A DNA stretch of 64,000 bases from Sphingobacterium gobiense (GTDB lineage: Bacteria; Bacteroidota; Bacteroidia; Sphingobacteriales; Sphingobacteriaceae), in assembly GCF_002980575.1 (NCBI RefSeq), contig NZ_PVBS01000001.1, forward strand, positions 1,612,001-1,676,000, given 5' to 3'. Positions 36,701 to 43,667 of the stretch are shown one piece after another. The first letter of the stretch is position 1; each line of letters begins with the position of its first letter. The position numbers and the translations under genes were made by a program. The notes under the pieces are model-generated. The model had not been told where the DNA came from and did no database searches. It saw nothing but the letters and a program-made list of their open reading frames with translations.

Positions 36701-36978
36701 TCGAGATTCCCCTCTGTGGGAACCTTTACCACTTGCCTACGGTATCCTACCGCAGTAAAAACGAGTTCACTGTCGACTTGCTGTGCCTTCAATAGGAACG
36801 TCCCCGCTGTCGATGTCGTCGTCGATGAGCCACTACCCGTTACCGTCACGCCTTCCAAAGGCGTTCCTTCGCTGTCCTTCACTTGTCCCGATACATCTCG
36901 AATCTGTCCAAATAATGGCATACAACAAATTGATAAAATAAAAAAAGAAAATAATTTCTTTAAAACTGATTCCCTCAT
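33748..36978 (-). CDS. SusC/RagA-family TonB-linked outer-membrane transporter
   Basis: 1076 residues. Signal peptide (about 1-24), CarboxypepD_reg-like domain (about 26-105), the TonB-box-like stretch TDLDEVVVIGYG, a plug (about 120-230: PLLQMQGKVAGVSLQVSNGQ, IFIRGGSST, DAASTAIYGARAANGVIIIKTK) and a large barrel ending in FNLAISTTF. It imports the glycan captured by the adjacent SusD. It is the first gene of the eight-gene sialic-acid operon, with a well-formed promoter about 60 bases upstream. Confidence 0.95.
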   Translation of the reverse strand: MRESVLKKLFSFFILSICCMPLFGQIRDVSGQVKDSEGTPLEGVTVTGSGSSTTTSTAGTFLLKAQQVDSELVFTAVGYRRQVVKVPTEGNLDVLLTKEQTDLDEVVVIGYGEQSRATVTTSVGKVDAQEFANAPGQNPLLQMQGKVAGVSLQVSNGQPGANPQIFIRGGSSTSPEGDAPLMIVDGVVGTMRNISDLNPDDIESMQVLKDAASTAIYGARAANGVIIIKTKSGSAGKPTINFKITPALEQLGKRYDFASARDYIYISRLNTHKFNKTNPEMFLSSGAYGMSTGNPRNSRNTLAFLDTYLQEYGQDYVADLMENQGWETMIDPVTQKHLIFKETDYQDMTLQNGRSTQYDLNVSGGGDVGNYYLGLGHNNQAGTVVGTEYKNYSALFNGEYNLNEKMKLRSNFSYQMRTSNAPWNYQNVLSRSITMPFTYRDYYEDGLPAPGEGPASFRSRHYEVYYKEKYNDVKVYRTTIGLGLDYNILPGLKFAPALYYNTTEGIENYFEASNETNRNRNASAVHDQFRKIQADALLTYDKRFAEQHHINVLLGSSYINDHTYQMRGSGYNAPTDYIPTLNATAPETQRITTVKATDVIMSYFGRADYDYMAKYMLSASFRVDGSSRFAENNRWGFFPGFSAGWNLHRESFWQNISPYVNQMKIRTSWGQTGNNELSIADAQGEYTAGFPYDGAVGINNSVLANRNLIWETTTSFDIGADWGFFDNRLQLTTEYYNKVTSDRLFMRPLWASTGFASIRSNFGSIRNRGIDLQLSSQPIRGENFNWDLGFTFSFNKATVIKMPENQEDKNRSGGNFVWDTDKQEYVKVGGFAEGERFGARYAYQMIGVYSTDEEAMHAEEDVEANGRQKVGGDAIWYDKDRNGIIDYRDMVFMGYIRPDKQGGMVNTFRYKSLTFRFVMDYAIGHVIDNSWKARVMASARNNNMIIKDVLGDNVWNEQGDVAEIPRYTVQSDADYNFRNHLRNPNGIGGTSGYSSNNSLYYSKGDFLAFRELSLSYQFQGNWLKKARLKGLNLTVAAFNLGYLTFYDGLFPEIYKGNDQGEYPRPRQFNLAISTTF

Positions 36979-37010
36979 AATCAGAATTTTAATGATTTAA
37001 AATTGATTTA

Positions 37011-37054
37011 TTTAATACTTATGTAGAACATATAAACAAATATAAAGTATTAAA
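37011..37054. promoter_or_regulatory. 10-base inverted repeat around the susC promoter, candidate operator
   Basis: TTTAATACTT (37011-37020) and AAGTATTAAA (37045-37054) are perfect inverted repeats with a 24-base spacer that contains the -7 box. A related TAGTATTAAT occurs near 37103-37112. Candidate site of the FadR-type regulator encoded just upstream. Confidence 0.4.
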
Positions 37055-37068
37055 ATTAACACTTGCAA
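37037..37068 (-). promoter_or_regulatory. promoter of the sialic-acid operon
   Basis: On the minus strand: TTG (37068-37066), 21-base spacer, TATATTTG (37044-37037), an exact -33/-7 match. Transcription should start near 37030, about 50 bases before the susC ATG at 36978. Confidence 0.65.
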
Positions 37069-37136
37069 CTTTTTAGGTTATTTTTTTAAGAATTTTGTTT
37101 TTTTAGTATTAATTGGCTGTAGAGGTGGTCTTATAA

Positions 37137-37169
37137 ATGAAAAAAGGAGAACTTTTCTCCTTTTTTCAT
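37137..37169 (-). terminator. strong terminator between the GntR gene and susC
   Basis: Perfect 15-base stem (ATGAAAAAAGGAGAA at 37137-37151 with its complement at 37155-37169) and a 3-base CTT loop, with T-runs on both strands. It starts 4 bases after the regulator stop, so the regulator and the operon are separate transcription units. Confidence 0.85.
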
Positions 37170-37172
37170 CTT

Positions 37173-37868
37173 TTAGCTTAATCGATCAAAATGTGGGCTT
37201 AGATGGATTCGCATAGCTTCTTTAAATTCCTGTGGCGTTCCGTTTTTTATTATCTCTACTAGATCCCCATGTCCAACATCGCTTATAGGTGGAATACCGT
37301 ATAGCTTCTCTTCTTCAGAAACGACATATTCAAAAATAGGCAAAAGCAAATTTTGGAAGCGCATAATGGTCGTATTTCCCGTCATAGCGTATAACTTGCC
37401 GTGAAAAGCAATCTCATGCTTCACTTTAAAAGAAGCTTTATTCTGATTTATACTCTTTTGTACAATTCTTTCGAGTTCGGCCACATCGTCATCTGTTTTT
37501 CTACGAAAAATCAAATCGGCCAATCCCATTTCCAACACCATCCGCAGTTCAAACAAATCTTGCAATGTCTGTTGTTCTAAAATCAGTGGATCTAATACAC
37601 GTTCAAAACCACCGAATATGTCGGGTTCCGACAAGACCATACCGCGCTTCTTTTTTGATTCAATCATACCTAGCATCTTCAATCTACTCAAAGCTTCCCG
37701 CACGACATTGCGGCTCACCTGAAGCGCTTCCGCAAGTTCCAATTCCTTTGGTATGGCATCTCCAGGCTTAAACGCATTTTTCTTAAAATAGTCGAGCAGC
37801 CTTTTTTCTACAATATCTGCCATCGTCACACTTTCCACCTTTTCTATTTGATACGACTCTAATCCCAT
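37173..37868 (-). CDS. FadR-subfamily GntR transcriptional regulator
   Basis: 231 residues. Winged helix-turn-helix (about 17-80: LLDYFKKNAFKPGDAIPKEL, then LEVSR-like LQVSRNVVREALSRLKMLGM) and an all-helical FCD ligand-binding domain (about 90-225: LFELRMVLEMGLADLIFRRK; HEIAFHGKLYAMTGN). It is encoded immediately upstream of the sialic-acid operon on the same strand, separated by a terminator, and most likely represses that operon until Neu5Ac or ManNAc binds. TACATTTG on the minus strand at 37892-37885 is its probable -7 element. Confidence 0.9.
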   Translation of the reverse strand: MGLESYQIEKVESVTMADIVEKRLLDYFKKNAFKPGDAIPKELELAEALQVSRNVVREALSRLKMLGMIESKKKRGMVLSEPDIFGGFERVLDPLILEQQTLQDLFELRMVLEMGLADLIFRRKTDDDVAELERIVQKSINQNKASFKVKHEIAFHGKLYAMTGNTTIMRFQNLLLPIFEYVVSEEEKLYGIPPISDVGHGDLVEIIKNGTPQEFKEAMRIHLSPHFDRLS

Positions 37869-37999
37869 ATGTTTAAAATTTGTTCAAATGTAGCACATAA
37901 AAATAGTATAAATTATTGTTTTTTTTTAAACATAGCTGATTATGTCCCTACTCATTGTTTCTAAAAGTGAACCTTCATGGACGATTTGTATCTATTTTG

Positions 38000-38029
38000 T
38001 TGCAGATTAATTTCAAGTGCGTATATTTG
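38000..38029 (+). promoter_or_regulatory. promoter of the DUF4198 gene
   Basis: TTG (38000-38002), 19-base spacer and TATATTTG (38022-38029) match the consensus exactly. The predicted start near 38036 leaves a leader of about 20 bases before the ATG at 38058. Confidence 0.65.
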
Positions 38030-38057
38030 TCTGGAATCAGTCTAAATAAAATATAAC

Positions 38058-38777
38058 ATGAAGAAAACTCCATTATTCGTGCTTTTTATAGCACTCCTAT
38101 GCAACAGTTTATCACAGACGGCCTATGCACATGCTCTTTGGATAGAGGCGTCGCAGGTTGGCAAGAAAAACGGGACACAGACTGTCAAGGTGTTTTATGG
38201 TGAATACGAACACGGCACTAGGGATCTGGTCAAAGATTGGTATGCTGATGTAAAAGAACTCGAGCTCTGGGTGCAACATCCCAGCGGTCAATCTACGAAG
38301 CTGGAAACGAGCGTCGCGGCCGATCACCTTTCAGCTTCTTTTACTCCAGAACAAGAGGGACTATATCTCTTCCATACCACCCATGCTGCAAGTGAACTAG
38401 GCGGGCAAACGAAGTACGTTTTTTCAGCATCTCTTCCTATAGTCGTAGGCAAATCGGATCGGATGACCGCCAATCCTAAAGAAATAAACCTGTTAGCCTT
38501 TGTTGCGCCCAGTGAAAATCGAGTAAAGCAAACAGTCGATATCGTTGTCATGGACGAAGGAAATGCGCTTGCCGATGCCGCTGTTACCGTAATCAGTGCA
38601 GAAGGCTGGGCAAAAACCTTTAAAACAGACGCATCCGGAAAAGTAAGTTTTCAGCCGCTATGGGAAGGCATGTATGTCGTCGAAACAAGCAAATATTCCC
38701 CTGAGGAAGGTATTTGGAATGATAAACCACACACCCATGTTTGGCATGGCGCAACCACTGTTTTCACCGTCAATTAA
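38058..38777 (+). CDS. DUF4198 periplasmic protein, mature N-terminus starts with histidine
   Basis: 239 residues. Signal peptide with cleavage site AYA at 22-24, leaving His25 as the first mature residue (HALWIEAS). The rest is two beta-sandwich-like parts: about 25-130 and about 150-239 (VAPSENRVKQTVDIVVMDEG onward, Cna-B-like, with GKVSFQPLWEGMYVVE). The C-terminus is His-rich (KPHTHVWHGATTVF). DUF4198 proteins are often found near metal transport genes and are thought to bind metal. It converges with the CobN-like operon across a hairpin and has its own promoter. Confidence 0.85.
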   Translation: MKKTPLFVLFIALLCNSLSQTAYAHALWIEASQVGKKNGTQTVKVFYGEYEHGTRDLVKDWYADVKELELWVQHPSGQSTKLETSVAADHLSASFTPEQEGLYLFHTTHAASELGGQTKYVFSASLPIVVGKSDRMTANPKEINLLAFVAPSENRVKQTVDIVVMDEGNALADAAVTVISAEGWAKTFKTDASGKVSFQPLWEGMYVVETSKYSPEEGIWNDKPHTHVWHGATTVFTVN

Positions 38778-38829
38778 AATTATATGTCAGTACTCCTATT
38801 ATTGGAGTAGCGAGGCACTATGAGCAAAA

Positions 38830-38866
38830 AGCATGAGCTAATTAGACAAGCTAATCGGCTCATGCT
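38830..38866. terminator. bidirectional hairpin between DUF4198 and CobN-like genes
   Basis: AGCATGAGC (38830-38838) pairs with GCTCATGCT (38858-38866); inside, ATTAG and CTAAT form a second stem around ACAAG. Long interrupted stem of 9 plus 5 pairs placed 7 bases before the stop of the minus-strand gene and 50 bases after the plus-strand stop. A smaller hairpin TACTCC/GGAGTA precedes it near 38792. Confidence 0.65.
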
Positions 38867-38872
38867 GCTTTG

Positions 38873-41800
38873 CTACGGCCTGTGACTTCCACCTAGAAAA
38901 CCAAGCCCAAATACCAACACTAAGACCAGGAGTATCTTCCCATCCAGCTCTTTTTCCATCGGGGTATTTTCTCCCGCTTTGAACAACGTCTCTTCCTTCA
39001 TTTTATAGCCCTTCAACGACTGATCCGCCGCAGTTCGCGAGGTCTCGGTAGGTTGATCATAAGCACTTGCTGGTATCTTGGCCGCCGGGGCCTCTCTGCC
39101 CCGACCCGTTAGATCCGCAGCGCCGGCGATATTTTCTGCTTTTGCGATAGCCTGCACCGTTTCCAGATAAACCATTTTCAAGTTATTTACCGTTGTTTCG
39201 TCGGGCTTCCAGTATTCTTTTCGTGTCACCTCCAGCATCTTTTCCAGCATGGCTTGATATGCATATAAGTTGTCTGCGTCTGCGAAACGCTGCTTCATGT
39301 CCAGCTCATATTTATCCGCCACGTATACATCATGCCATTCCTGCCAATCCTCAGGACGGATAGCCTGATCTGTCGTCGCCTGCCAGCCCCACATATTATC
39401 CGTTACCTGACCGATCATCCGTGCTCCCGCATAGCCCTCGTCCAACATGTTTTCTATCCAGCTCGGGTTCAGATACCGCGTATTCATTTCCCTACCGATA
39501 AACTTATCCAACGATTCCTGCCGCATGGCCGAAGGGTCTGTCAGGTTGCTTACCATCACATCAGGCTCCGTACCATCCAGCGTCTTAATGGCTAACGTCA
39601 TTCCTCCAAGATACTGGAAGAAATCGTCATTATCCAGCACACCATATACATTCGTCGAACGGCTATGCACGACAGCTTTCGTTCCCGAAAGCGCTTTACG
39701 AAACATGGATAGCGCAAGATCTTTCCCCGTCATCTCCTGTACCTCACCGTCATCCGCACCCCAAAACCCCTGTCCGTAGAGATGCCCCGAACGGTTAAAA
39801 TATACCTCCGCGATATCCCGATTATCTTCCCATTTATCCGATGCCTGCACCGCATTATCTACACCAATACCATAGGTTCCACTGGCCGATCCAAACAGTC
39901 TCACCATCGCCAAGCGCTGGCGTAGGTTGGCATCATCCACCCCTAGATCCGCTAGCTGACGCGCGGTCGAATCCACGTGTAGCCGCACCACGTTATCCTT
40001 TTCCGGAGCCTCATAAGCTAGCGCTACCGCCTGATCCAGTAGCTGCATCATCTGCGGAAACATATCCCGGTACAACCCCGAGGGCGTAACCAACACATCT
40101 ACGCGGGGACGGTTCAAGCTATCGCGCGGAATCAACTCCACGCCTTTTACTTTGCCAAACCCATCGTACGTGGGCCGCACACCGAGCAGATTCAAAATCT
40201 GCGACTCCATGATTCCTTCATGGCGAATGGTCTCGACCGACCACAAATTAAACGCCACCTTATCGGGGAATACCCCTTCGTGCTGCTCGAGGTAACCCTT
40301 TACAAGTTCGTCTGCCAGTGCGCTACCCGCTTCATAGATATCGGCGGAAGGCATGCGTGATGGATCCAACGCATAGAAGTTTCTCCCGGTGGGCAAGGCA
40401 TCTGGGTTCCGTATCGGATCGTTCCCCAGAGCAGGTTCGATGAACTTACCCTCCAATGCATCCAATAGCGCCTGCATTTCTGCGGGCCCACTGCGCATAA
40501 TACGATCAAAAAATACATCCGTAAGGGAGTCCCTTTCGTGCTGTGGCACATTTATCTGTCGGCCTGACATTGCCACTGCCGTAAGACGCGCCTTGGCCGG
40601 GTCTGGCGACACGCCAAACGTATGCATCCCCATGGGAGTTTGCTTCTCGTTCAGTTCTTGTAGATAATGCTCCAAGCGCTGCACATCGTTACCAGTTATA
40701 TCACCTTCTATATCCAGATCGCGTCCGATGTTTATCTGTTTGGCCAGCCGCTTGATTTTTTTCAGGTGCGCATCAGCTAGAACCGTACTCTTCTCCGAGG
40801 CCACACTATAATCATTTATCGCTCCCGCAAGCTCCCGCAACTCAGGTCGCAGTCCCGCCTCCTGAAAAGGCGGTGTCAGGTGGTCGATAATCACTGCTCC
40901 TCCACGCCTTTTGGCTTGTGTACCCTCTCCCACGTTGTCCATGATATACGGATAAATATTCACCATCGATCCCAGTAGTGCGTCTGGTGCATCGTCGGCG
41001 TCCAACCCCGCCTCCCGACCCGAGAGCCATTCCAAAGTACCGTGCGTACCCAAATGGATAAGCGCATCGGCCTGCTGCTGTTGCTGCAAGTAAAGATAAA
41101 ATGCGATATATTGGTGGTGGGGCGGTAAACTCACATCATGAAACAACGCCTCTTCATCCTCGTCCCAGCCTCTCGCAGGCTGTGGCATCAAGTGGATGTT
41201 GCCATAGGTCACCTGTGGCAGCACCAAATAACGCTCTTTTTTGTCGTCTGTCCATACCATGATCCTGGCGGAATCTGGTTCACCCCATTTATCAACCACC
41301 TGTTGCCGGAATCGCGGATGGAGGTTGGCAAACCATTCCTTATACACTTTCATCGGTATCAACACAGGCCGCTCTTCCCTTACCAAACGCACCAGTTCCT
41401 CCGGAGTCTGGGAACCGATATTTCTTCCCCCAGACATAACCCTTTCGAAAACTGCTTTTTCTGATAATCGGTCCGAGCCTACATCATAACCATTTTCATC
41501 CAATGCCGTTAAGATACGGTATATACTATGAGGCAATACGTTCAAATAGCTTGCGCCGATATTGTGTTTGCCCGGATGTCCGTTATAATAAATGAGTGTT
41601 ATCTCCTTCTTTGCATTGGGTTTCTTGCGCAATGCTGTCCACGCCTTCACTTTTCCCACAAGATGCGCTATCCGCCCCGACAATTGCGTTTTTTGTTTGA
41701 AACGATTCCCCTGCTGATCGGCGACGATTTCCTGCGTAGCCAAAACAGTGGGTTGGATCTGCCCCATTATTTCCGGTCGGGCCAACGCCAGACTCCGCTG

Positions 41801-42721
41801 AGCTATAGAAATCCCGATGGTAGACTCCGCCCACGCTGCTTTCGTTTGCGACACCGAAATTCCATTGATAACCGGTACACCTAAGGCGCTAAACGCCACG
41901 GCCAGCTTTTCGGGGCTTCCTCCCGGCAGCGACGAACAATTGACTAACACGTCTATACGTGGTTTTCCTTTTGCATGGATACAAAAATCTTCTAATACCC
42001 TTTCCAAAGGGAAGCCATAGCAGAGCATCACATTGAATCCGGCATCTGCCAGACCTTTTGCATAAGCACGCAGATAGCCGTCCTGTCCGGTTACGAATTC
42101 ATATCGAAAGCCATAAATAGCTACCCAGGGCGCATCTGCCGAGTCCGTCTCATAAGCTTCTTGAAAATCCTCTACTGCTGTATACAGCTTTCCCGTTCGC
42201 CAATCGATCATCGCATAATCCGGAAAATCCATGGGACCCTGCGGCGCAAAGATACCACCCAGATGCCTATCGCAAAGCAATTGCACCAATCGCGTCATAT
42301 TCAACCCGTTCGGATTATCAAAATAAGGCTCCAGCGTCGCGTCAAACTGCATTCCCCAAGCCTCGTAATTGGCCGCTTCGGCCGTATGCCCTACGGCATA
42401 TACCACGCCTCCACGCTCTATGACTTTCTTCATTTGCTGGGCAAAACGCTGTACCACCTGCGGCGTATGCACATAGCACACAACTACATCCGCCGTTTCC
42501 ACTGCAGAAGCCCCATTCTGGGTGGTTACGATGTCAAACCGATCCGAAAATTGCGGTATCCGGCCTAAGGTATCCATCGCATCGACCACCGGTTTGCTAT
42601 AATTATCCGACATCAACAGCGCTATCCGTAAGCGCCTTTCGGCATCCTGCGCTTTCAAGGACGGCGATACGATAAAGAAAAGCACCACGCCGCAGAGTAA
42701 ACACCAAAACTTTCTTACCAT
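38873..42721 (-). CDS. exported, membrane-anchored CobN-like chelatase (HmuS-like)
   Basis: 1282 residues, the CobN/BchH family. Typical motifs are YNGHPGKHNIGASYLNVLP (379-397), HLGTHGTLEWLSGREAGL (556-573), GGAVIIDHLTPPF and, near the C-terminal third, SRSTNVYGVLDNDDFFQYLGG. Unlike cytosolic CobN it has a signal peptide (1-25, SPSLKAQD) and a single C-terminal membrane helix (about 1262-1278, GKILLVLVLVFGLGFLGG), so the catalytic body should sit in the periplasm on the inner membrane. Together with the upstream TonB receptor, ExbB/TolQ-like and DUF2149 genes this matches the hmu haem loci of Bacteroidota, where HmuS takes iron out of haem. Its start overlaps the DUF2149 stop by one base. 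Haem as substrate is inference; cobalamin-related or other tetrapyrroles remain possible. Confidence 0.85.
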   Translation of the reverse strand: MVRKFWCLLCGVVLFFIVSPSLKAQDAERRLRIALLMSDNYSKPVVDAMDTLGRIPQFSDRFDIVTTQNGASAVETADVVVCYVHTPQVVQRFAQQMKKVIERGGVVYAVGHTAEAANYEAWGMQFDATLEPYFDNPNGLNMTRLVQLLCDRHLGGIFAPQGPMDFPDYAMIDWRTGKLYTAVEDFQEAYETDSADAPWVAIYGFRYEFVTGQDGYLRAYAKGLADAGFNVMLCYGFPLERVLEDFCIHAKGKPRIDVLVNCSSLPGGSPEKLAVAFSALGVPVINGISVSQTKAAWAESTIGISIAQRSLALARPEIMGQIQPTVLATQEIVADQQGNRFKQKTQLSGRIAHLVGKVKAWTALRKKPNAKKEITLIYYNGHPGKHNIGASYLNVLPHSIYRILTALDENGYDVGSDRLSEKAVFERVMSGGRNIGSQTPEELVRLVREERPVLIPMKVYKEWFANLHPRFRQQVVDKWGEPDSARIMVWTDDKKERYLVLPQVTYGNIHLMPQPARGWDEDEEALFHDVSLPPHHQYIAFYLYLQQQQQADALIHLGTHGTLEWLSGREAGLDADDAPDALLGSMVNIYPYIMDNVGEGTQAKRRGGAVIIDHLTPPFQEAGLRPELRELAGAINDYSVASEKSTVLADAHLKKIKRLAKQINIGRDLDIEGDITGNDVQRLEHYLQELNEKQTPMGMHTFGVSPDPAKARLTAVAMSGRQINVPQHERDSLTDVFFDRIMRSGPAEMQALLDALEGKFIEPALGNDPIRNPDALPTGRNFYALDPSRMPSADIYEAGSALADELVKGYLEQHEGVFPDKVAFNLWSVETIRHEGIMESQILNLLGVRPTYDGFGKVKGVELIPRDSLNRPRVDVLVTPSGLYRDMFPQMMQLLDQAVALAYEAPEKDNVVRLHVDSTARQLADLGVDDANLRQRLAMVRLFGSASGTYGIGVDNAVQASDKWEDNRDIAEVYFNRSGHLYGQGFWGADDGEVQEMTGKDLALSMFRKALSGTKAVVHSRSTNVYGVLDNDDFFQYLGGMTLAIKTLDGTEPDVMVSNLTDPSAMRQESLDKFIGREMNTRYLNPSWIENMLDEGYAGARMIGQVTDNMWGWQATTDQAIRPEDWQEWHDVYVADKYELDMKQRFADADNLYAYQAMLEKMLEVTRKEYWKPDETTVNNLKMVYLETVQAIAKAENIAGAADLTGRGREAPAAKIPASAYDQPTETSRTAADQSLKGYKMKEETLFKAGENTPMEKELDGKILLVLVLVFGLGFLGGSHRP

Positions 42722-43059
42722 TAATTTTCGGGGATATAAATGACCTGTCCGTCTTCCAGCTGGTAGGCTGTTCCCAACCGCTCGCCCTGTCCCGCGGCTT
42801 CTTCCGGCGACACTTTCTGGACCTTTATTTCTTTACCCTTTTTATTGATAATTTCCATTTGGCCGTCCTTATTTTTCTTAGTCAATGTAAATTCCGTCTG
42901 CGCGTCGAATAGTTCTAGCATATTCAGCGCAGACATCAACGCCAGGATCATTGCCACAATCAGCACGATACTGATGTCAAATAGATTAGCCACCCCGCTA
43001 ATGGGGTCTTCTAATGGCTCTTTCGTACTACTCGATTTATATTTGTTCAGTAACCTCAT
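42721..43059 (-). CDS. DUF2149 single-span protein
   Basis: 112 residues: an N-terminal cytosolic segment, one membrane helix (about 31-50, SIVLIVAMILALMSALNML) and a periplasmic domain (GKEIKVQKVSPEEAAGQGER), the layout of ExbD/TolR. DUF2149 genes regularly accompany MotA/TolQ/ExbB-type and CobN-like genes in Bacteroidota hmu loci and in some archaea. It presumably forms a proton-driven motor with the neighbour 3 bases upstream and couples it to the CobN-like enzyme. It contains the Asp (DISIVL) at the start of the helix. Confidence 0.82.
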   Translation of the reverse strand: MRLLNKYKSSSTKEPLEDPISGVANLFDISIVLIVAMILALMSALNMLELFDAQTEFTLTKKNKDGQMEIINKKGKEIKVQKVSPEEAAGQGERLGTAYQLEDGQVIYIPEN

Positions 43060-43062
43060 TTT

Positions 43063-43653
43063 TTATATGATAACATTATTATCCATAGCATGCACTTTTT
43101 TCACCGAAGGCTTACCGGCTTCGGTGCGCAGTTTTCGTTCGATGATAGCCTCGCAGGTCAGGAAGTCCCGTGAGAGCCATTGTTCGCGTTTTAAGGAAAT
43201 CAAATACGCGAGGATACCACATACCAGGCCGATAATGGTCGCCGTAAAAGCCGTCACCATATGGCTGGCCATCGCAGACATATCGCCCGTAGATAGGGTA
43301 GAGAGTGATTGCCCCATCGGGATCAACGTACCCACAAGCCCTAGCGAGGGGGCCACTTTGACCAAAAACCGAATCCTATCCAATTTTGCGTTCTCCGCCT
43401 TTTCCCACAGCTGCACCAATTCCGTCAGATTGATATCAGCCTCTCGTTCATTTGTCAGTAATGTTTCTATTTCCGCTTCGTACTTCTGCAAAAATAGCAG
43501 GACACGCTTCTTTTTACGACGGAAGACCACTTCACGAACAAATGCGCCCAATGACCATAGTACCCAGAAGACCATTAATAGAAGCCCTAGAAAAACCGGC
43601 AGATGCAATAGACTACCAATCTGGAATAAAAGATTTTCAATAAGTTCAATCAT
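43063..43653 (-). CDS. MotA/TolQ/ExbB-family proton channel protein
   Basis: 196 residues with three membrane helices (about 13-35; about 107-130, PSLGLVGTLIPMGQSLSTL; about 140-165, MVTAFTATIIGLVCGILAYLI). The TolQ/ExbB signature APSLGLVGTLIPMG and the following TGDMSAMASHMVTAFTATIIGL are clear. It lies 14 bases after the TonB receptor and 3 before the DUF2149 gene, in the operon with the CobN-like protein, so it is a dedicated motor and not the general ExbB. Confidence 0.9.
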   Translation of the reverse strand: MIELIENLLFQIGSLLHLPVFLGLLLMVFWVLWSLGAFVREVVFRRKKKRVLLFLQKYEAEIETLLTNEREADINLTELVQLWEKAENAKLDRIRFLVKVAPSLGLVGTLIPMGQSLSTLSTGDMSAMASHMVTAFTATIIGLVCGILAYLISLKREQWLSRDFLTCEAIIERKLRTEAGKPSVKKVHAMDNNVII

Positions 43654-43667
43654 GATTTCATGTTATT

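Noticed and set aside
39332..41884. Several plus-strand frames of 80-120 codons inside the CobN-like gene
   Set aside because: Antisense to a long gene with strong family motifs; no start-site or domain support.
38873..42721. Annotation as cobaltochelatase CobN for vitamin B12 synthesis
   Set aside because: The protein has a signal peptide and a C-terminal anchor, and no other B12 genes or CobS/CobT are near; the neighbours are a TonB receptor and a TolQ-like pair.
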